DNA of 64,000 nt from Hahellaceae bacterium. Lineage in GTDB: Bacteria; Pseudomonadota; Gammaproteobacteria; Pseudomonadales; Oleiphilaceae. Shown here one piece after another: positions 60,954 to 64,000 of this stretch. The stretch is from positions 361,001 to 425,000 of the forward strand of contig JACKOD010000003.1 in the NCBI GenBank assembly GCA_024234505.1, read 5' to 3'. The notes below the pieces were generated by a model. It made no database searches, was not told where the DNA came from, and saw only the letters and a program-made list of their open reading frames with translations. Both the position numbers and the translations under genes were made by a program. Position 1 is the stretch's first letter, and the number at the start of each line of letters is the position of its first letter.

Positions 60954-61262
60954 TTGTACAAAATATGTTTTTTTGTGCCTGAGTCGCACTTGGAGGTTGT
61001 TAAAGAGGCCCTCTTTGCTGCTGGTGCGGGAAGACTTGGTGATTACGATCATTGTTGTTGGCAAACATTGGGCCAGGGGCAGTTTCGTGGTAGTAGCAAT
61101 AGCCATCCTTTTATTGGAGAGCCATGTAGTATAGAGCGAGTTTCAGAGTATAAAGTCGAGATGGTTTGCGAAGAGCACTTAGTACAGGTGGCGATTGATG
61201 CTTTGAAGCAGGCGCATCCTTATGAAGAGCCTGCGTATGAGTATTTTCCTGTCAACACTTAG
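60954..61262 (+). CDS. Small NIF3-like (YqfO-type) domain protein
   Basis: About 102 residues, all belonging to the small inserted domain of NIF3/YqfO proteins: KICFFVPESHLEVVKEALFAAGAGRLGDY in pieces, then CCWQTLGQGQFR and AHPYEEPAYEYF. This stand-alone form is common in gammaproteobacteria; its function is unknown. I choose the TTG at 60954, preceded by GGGGG at about 6 bases, because family members start at MYKLCFFVPE; a longer in-frame ATG at 60897 lacks similarity. Its stop overlaps that of the Nudix gene by 4 bases, tail to tail. Confidence 0.88.
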   Translation: MYKICFFVPESHLEVVKEALFAAGAGRLGDYDHCCWQTLGQGQFRGSSNSHPFIGEPCSIERVSEYKVEMVCEEHLVQVAIDALKQAHPYEEPAYEYFPVNT

Positions 61263-61807
61263 GTTTTACGAGTTTGTCTGCGAATTTCTTTAACGTGAAC
61301 AGGAAAGCCTTGCTGCTGGTTGTGATCGTGAAGAAAGTGTTTGAGTGTTTCCGTAACCGTAGGGAAGGCTATTTCATTCCAAGGTATATCATCAAATGCA
61401 AATAACTCCACTTCCAGTGATTCTTCGCCTGCAGAAAATTCCGGCTTGGGTAGGTTTGCAAGAAAGAATATATGTACTTGACTGATTTGTGGTACATCAA
61501 TAACGGTGTAAAGATTGATGATCTCAACCACGGCTTGTGCCTCTTCCCAGGTTTCTCGTAGGGCGGCTTCGGCGGTGGATTCCTGATTTTCCATAAATCC
61601 TGCGGGAAGTGTCCAGTAGCCGAGTCGAGGCTCAATCGCTCTTTTGCATAGCAAAATTCGGCCTTCAAAAACGGGAAGTGTGCCGGCAACTATTTTAGGG
61701 TTTTGATAATGAATGGTACCGCAATGATTACAGATGTGTCTTGGACGCGAATCCCCCGCTGGAATACGTTGTTCGACCGGCTTTCCGCACTGGCTGCAAA
61801 AGTTCAT
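61259..61807 (-). CDS. Nudix hydrolase with N-terminal zinc ribbon
   Basis: Pyrophosphohydrolase of the Nudix superfamily. The Nudix box is GFMENQESTAEAALRETWEEA (GX5EX7REUXEEXGU type), about 70-90. The first 35 residues hold a four-cysteine ribbon (CSQCGK and CNHCG), as in NudC-like enzymes, so an NADH or NAD-type dinucleotide is a possible substrate; this is inference. The ATG at 61807 is chosen (MNFCSQCG); an in-frame ATG at 61849 adds 14 non-conserved residues. Length is 182 aa. Convergent with the NIF3-like gene and divergent from the carbonic anhydrase gene. Confidence 0.92.
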   Translation of the reverse strand: MNFCSQCGKPVEQRIPAGDSRPRHICNHCGTIHYQNPKIVAGTLPVFEGRILLCKRAIEPRLGYWTLPAGFMENQESTAEAALRETWEEAQAVVEIINLYTVIDVPQISQVHIFFLANLPKPEFSAGEESLEVELFAFDDIPWNEIAFPTVTETLKHFLHDHNQQQGFPVHVKEIRRQTRKT

Positions 61808-61892
61808 GATAAATCCGTTTGTTTCTGTAAAAATGCGAGTATAAAGCATTTTGCGGGCAAGATTGGTTAATCATTATCAGAAGACGTTGACA

Positions 61893-62438
61893 ATGTATAG
61901 TCTCGAAACAAAAATCCCAACACTGATAGGCGAGGGTCACTATATTGCCCCTAATGCAATGGTCATTGGCCAGGTAGTGCTTGAGGCAGGTTCAAGTGTT
62001 TGGTTTGGAGCTGTCATTCGGGCAGATAATGATGTTATAAAGATTGGCAAATTTTCCAATATTCAGGATGGTGCAGTCTTACATACGGACGAGGGATTGC
62101 CTTTAGTTATTGGAGAAGGGGTGACCGTTGGTCACCGAGCTGTTTTGCATGGTTGTCTGGTGAATGATTACTGTTTAATTGGTATTGGTGCGACCATCCT
62201 GAATCGGGCGAAGATTGGTGCCTTTTCGATTGTGGCGGCAAATGCACTAGTTCCAGAGGGAATGGAAATACCTGATGGCGTGCTTGTGGTTGGTAGTCCC
62301 GCGAAAATAAAGCGTGAGCTGACTATGGAGGAGAAGGACAGGCTGAAACAAGGTGCAATCCATTACGTCAAAAATGCTCAGAGGTATAGTGAGTATTTTG
62401 TAGGCGTTGATTCTGAATTCTCGGTGGCAGTTAAATGA
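61893..62438 (+). CDS. Gamma-class carbonic anhydrase family protein
   Basis: A left-handed beta-helix of hexapeptide repeats (IGQVVLEAGSSVWFGAVIRAD, FSNIQDGAVLH, VTVGHRAVLHGC in pieces), the YrdA/PaaY-type gamma carbonic anhydrase fold. Zinc-ligand-like histidines are in AVLHTDEG, VGHRAVLHG. At 181 aa it is normal. I choose the ATG at 61893 (MYSLETKIP); an in-frame ATG at 61851 adds 14. It ends in ATGA shared with the DUF1289 gene. Confidence 0.93.
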   Translation: MYSLETKIPTLIGEGHYIAPNAMVIGQVVLEAGSSVWFGAVIRADNDVIKIGKFSNIQDGAVLHTDEGLPLVIGEGVTVGHRAVLHGCLVNDYCLIGIGATILNRAKIGAFSIVAANALVPEGMEIPDGVLVVGSPAKIKRELTMEEKDRLKQGAIHYVKNAQRYSEYFVGVDSEFSVAVK

Positions 62439-62638
62439 GTACGGCTACGAAACATATCGACCCTGAGGGGGTCGTACGTTCACCTTGCGTGGGTATATGT
62501 GCCTTGAACGAAGATGACTTGTGTATTGGTTGTTTTCGCACGGGTATGGAAATTTGTCGCTGGGGTGATATGAGTAACGAAGAGAAGCGAGCAGTTCTTC
62601 GAAATGTAAGTGAGCGCGAACGAGCTGCATACCCTTAA
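62435..62638 (+). CDS. DUF1289 cysteine-motif protein
   Basis: A 67-residue protein of the DUF1289 family. The N-terminal motif SPCVGICALNEDDLCIGCFRT (C18, C22, C30, C33) and C41 probably bind a metal or iron-sulphur cluster. The function is unknown. Its ATGA overlaps the carbonic anhydrase stop, so these two genes are coupled. Confidence 0.92.
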   Translation: MSTATKHIDPEGVVRSPCVGICALNEDDLCIGCFRTGMEICRWGDMSNEEKRAVLRNVSERERAAYP

Positions 62639-62659
62639 ATAATTTAGCGGGCGAAGTTT

Positions 62660-63841
62660 ATGGCGGTATTGGGAACACCTTTTGGTCAAGATGCATTCAA
62701 AGTGCTTTTGTGCGGCGCAGGTGAGCTTGGGAAAGAAGTGGTAATAGAGTTGCAGCGATATGGCGTAGAGGTGGTTGCCGTTGATCGTTATGCCAATGCA
62801 CCTGCGATGCAGGTTGCTCACCGATCTCACGTTATAAATATGCTTGATCCGGTTGCATTGAGAAAGGTGATTGAGTCGGAGCGCCCAAATTTAATAGTGC
62901 CAGAAATTGAAGCCATTGCTACATCGGAATTAGTCAAATTGGAGCAGGAAGGATTTTGTGTCGTTCCTTCCGCGAAAGCAGTTCATTTGACAATGAATAG
63001 GGAAGGGATAAGGAGACTGGCTTCGGAAGAGCTAGGCTTGCCGACATCCAGATTTCAATTCGCAAATACTATGGAAGAGTTTGTTGTCGCGGTTAAGGAA
63101 ATTGGAGTGCCATGCGTCGTTAAGCCAATCATGAGTTCGTCTGGAAAGGGTCAAAGTATTGTAAAAGATTTAAATCAGATGGAAGCGGCCTGGTTGTATG
63201 CTCAGGAGGGGGGGCGTGCCGGAGCTGGTAAAGTGATTGTCGAGGGTTTTGTAGATTTTGACTATGAAATTACCTTGTTGACCGTAAGGCATCGCAGCGG
63301 AGTGAGTTTTTGTGAGCCGATTGGTCATTTGCAGGTAGAGGGGGACTACAGAGAATCCTGGCAGCCTCAGGTGATGTCTCGTCAGGCACTGGACAACTCA
63401 AAGGTGATCGCTGACAAGGTGACTGGGGCGCTGGGTGGTTTTGGTGTGTTTGGTGTAGAGCTATTTGTGAAAGGAGATTCCGTTTATTTTAGCGAGGTAT
63501 CCCCTCGGCCTCACGACACCGGCCTGGTTACCCTTATTTCTCAAAACCTTTCGGAATTTGCTCTGCATGCCAGGGCTATTTTGGGCTTAGCTATCCCTGA
63601 AATTCAACAGCTTGGACCTAGCGCTTCATCTGCGATGTTGGTTGAGGGGGAAAGCGATAATATCCGTTATGTAGTGGAGTCTGATGTGTTGTCAGAATCA
63701 AATACAGAGCTCAGGCTATTTGGTAAGCCAAGCGTCAAGGGACGTCGTCGAATGGGGGTGGGATTGTCTCGGGCAGCTACCATCGACGAAGCAATAGCCA
63801 GCGCTGTTAGGGTGAGAAAATCAGTTAGATGTCTTTTGTAG
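62660..63841 (+). CDS. purT: Formate-dependent phosphoribosylglycinamide formyltransferase
   Basis: An ATP-grasp enzyme that makes formylglycinamide ribotide from GAR, formate and ATP, the folate-independent alternative to PurN at the third purine step. The N-terminal Rossmann region has LLCGAGELGKEV; the ATP-grasp has VVKPIMSSSGKGQS, IVEGFVDFDYEIT and EVSPRPHDTG. At 393 aa it is normal (E. coli 392). It follows the DUF1289 gene by 21 bases. purL, the next enzyme of the pathway, lies 2 kb upstream. Confidence 0.96.
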   Translation: MAVLGTPFGQDAFKVLLCGAGELGKEVVIELQRYGVEVVAVDRYANAPAMQVAHRSHVINMLDPVALRKVIESERPNLIVPEIEAIATSELVKLEQEGFCVVPSAKAVHLTMNREGIRRLASEELGLPTSRFQFANTMEEFVVAVKEIGVPCVVKPIMSSSGKGQSIVKDLNQMEAAWLYAQEGGRAGAGKVIVEGFVDFDYEITLLTVRHRSGVSFCEPIGHLQVEGDYRESWQPQVMSRQALDNSKVIADKVTGALGGFGVFGVELFVKGDSVYFSEVSPRPHDTGLVTLISQNLSEFALHARAILGLAIPEIQQLGPSASSAMLVEGESDNIRYVVESDVLSESNTELRLFGKPSVKGRRRMGVGLSRAATIDEAIASAVRVRKSVRCLL

Positions 63842-63913
63842 TCGAATTTACTTGCAGTTTTCGAAATATAAGCCATATTTAGATTCCGGCTTTAATAATT
63901 TGCATAAAAAAGG

Positions 63914-63941
63914 TTGACTTGGCGCGGGGCATCCTTATAAT
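63914..63941 (+). promoter_or_regulatory. Strong stable-RNA-type promoter at the window end
   Basis: TTGACT (63914-63919), a 16-base GC-rich spacer and a perfect TATAAT (63936-63941), followed by GCGCCTC. The GC-rich discriminator and its near-consensus boxes are typical of rRNA or tRNA promoters under stringent control. The transcribed sequence starts about 63948 and runs out of the window; no gene follows within it. Confidence 0.75.
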
Positions 63942-64000
63942 GCGCCTCTCCTTGAGACAGGGGCAACCCGCTTCAAGCGAAAAGATTTACAGTTCATTGT

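Noticed and set aside
1..64000. CRISPR arrays, insertion sequences, prophage and tRNA or rRNA genes
   Set aside because: I looked for regularly spaced repeats, transposase-like proteins, integrase genes and cloverleaf or rRNA sequences and saw none; a tRNA search with a covariance model would settle the RNA genes.

Overview
This window reads as one stretch of chromosome from an aerobic, polar-flagellated gammaproteobacterium. The order sdhCDAB-sucAB-lpd-sucCD, the block uup / universal stress protein / fadBA / topA, scpAB-rluB, smc-zipA-ligA, flgNMA facing cheV-cheR, and mltF beside purL all resemble Pseudomonas and related marine orders (Cellvibrionales or Oceanospirillales). Base composition looks moderate rather than GC-rich, which favours a marine relative over Pseudomonas itself. 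I cannot name a genus from sequence alone. Almost everything is core chromosome: I see no insertion sequence, prophage, CRISPR array, or rRNA or tRNA gene.

Layout. 0-13.8 kb: ABC-F ATPase Uup, a cysteine-motif hypothetical, a universal stress protein, two uncharacterised proteins, a 576-bp non-coding stretch with a micro-ORF and a possible small RNA, the fatty-acid oxidation complex fadBA, a membrane coiled-coil protein, topA and gltA. 13.8-25.6 kb: succinate dehydrogenase, 2-oxoglutarate dehydrogenase and succinyl-CoA synthetase. With divergent gltA this supplies a large part of the TCA cycle, fed by acetyl-CoA from fadBA. 25.7-38.3 kb: trpS, scpA-scpB-rluB, a diguanylate cyclase, a GntR regulator, smc, zipA and ligA, a group for chromosome organisation, division and DNA joining; both the SMC ATPase and its kleisin partners are here. 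38.4-45.6 kb: a large lipoprotein, a CBS protein, mnmC, a periplasmic cyclophilin and a membrane diguanylate cyclase.

45.8-51.2 kb: a signalling and motility section. It has a c-di-GMP-binding type (MshEN) protein, flgN-flgM-flgA with readable sigma-28 and sigma-54 promoters, cheV-cheR, an unknown gene and a ComFB-like protein. Two diguanylate cyclases and two proteins from c-di-GMP receptor families lie within about 22 kb of the flagellar regulatory genes. This is the most interesting grouping in the window. 51.3-64 kb: a giant DUF349 protein, recX, mltF, purL, a NIF3-like domain protein, a Nudix hydrolase, gamma carbonic anhydrase, a DUF1289 protein and purT. The window ends in a strong stable-RNA-type promoter reading outward.

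Best leads for novelty: the freestanding MshEN protein with its exported-type C-terminus; the structured leaders before sucA and sucC, where alternative stems and a hairpin around the ribosome-binding site are visible; the small-RNA-like element before fadB; the iron-sulphur-type cysteine motif in TrpRS; and the unknown gene wedged between cheR and the ComFB-like gene.
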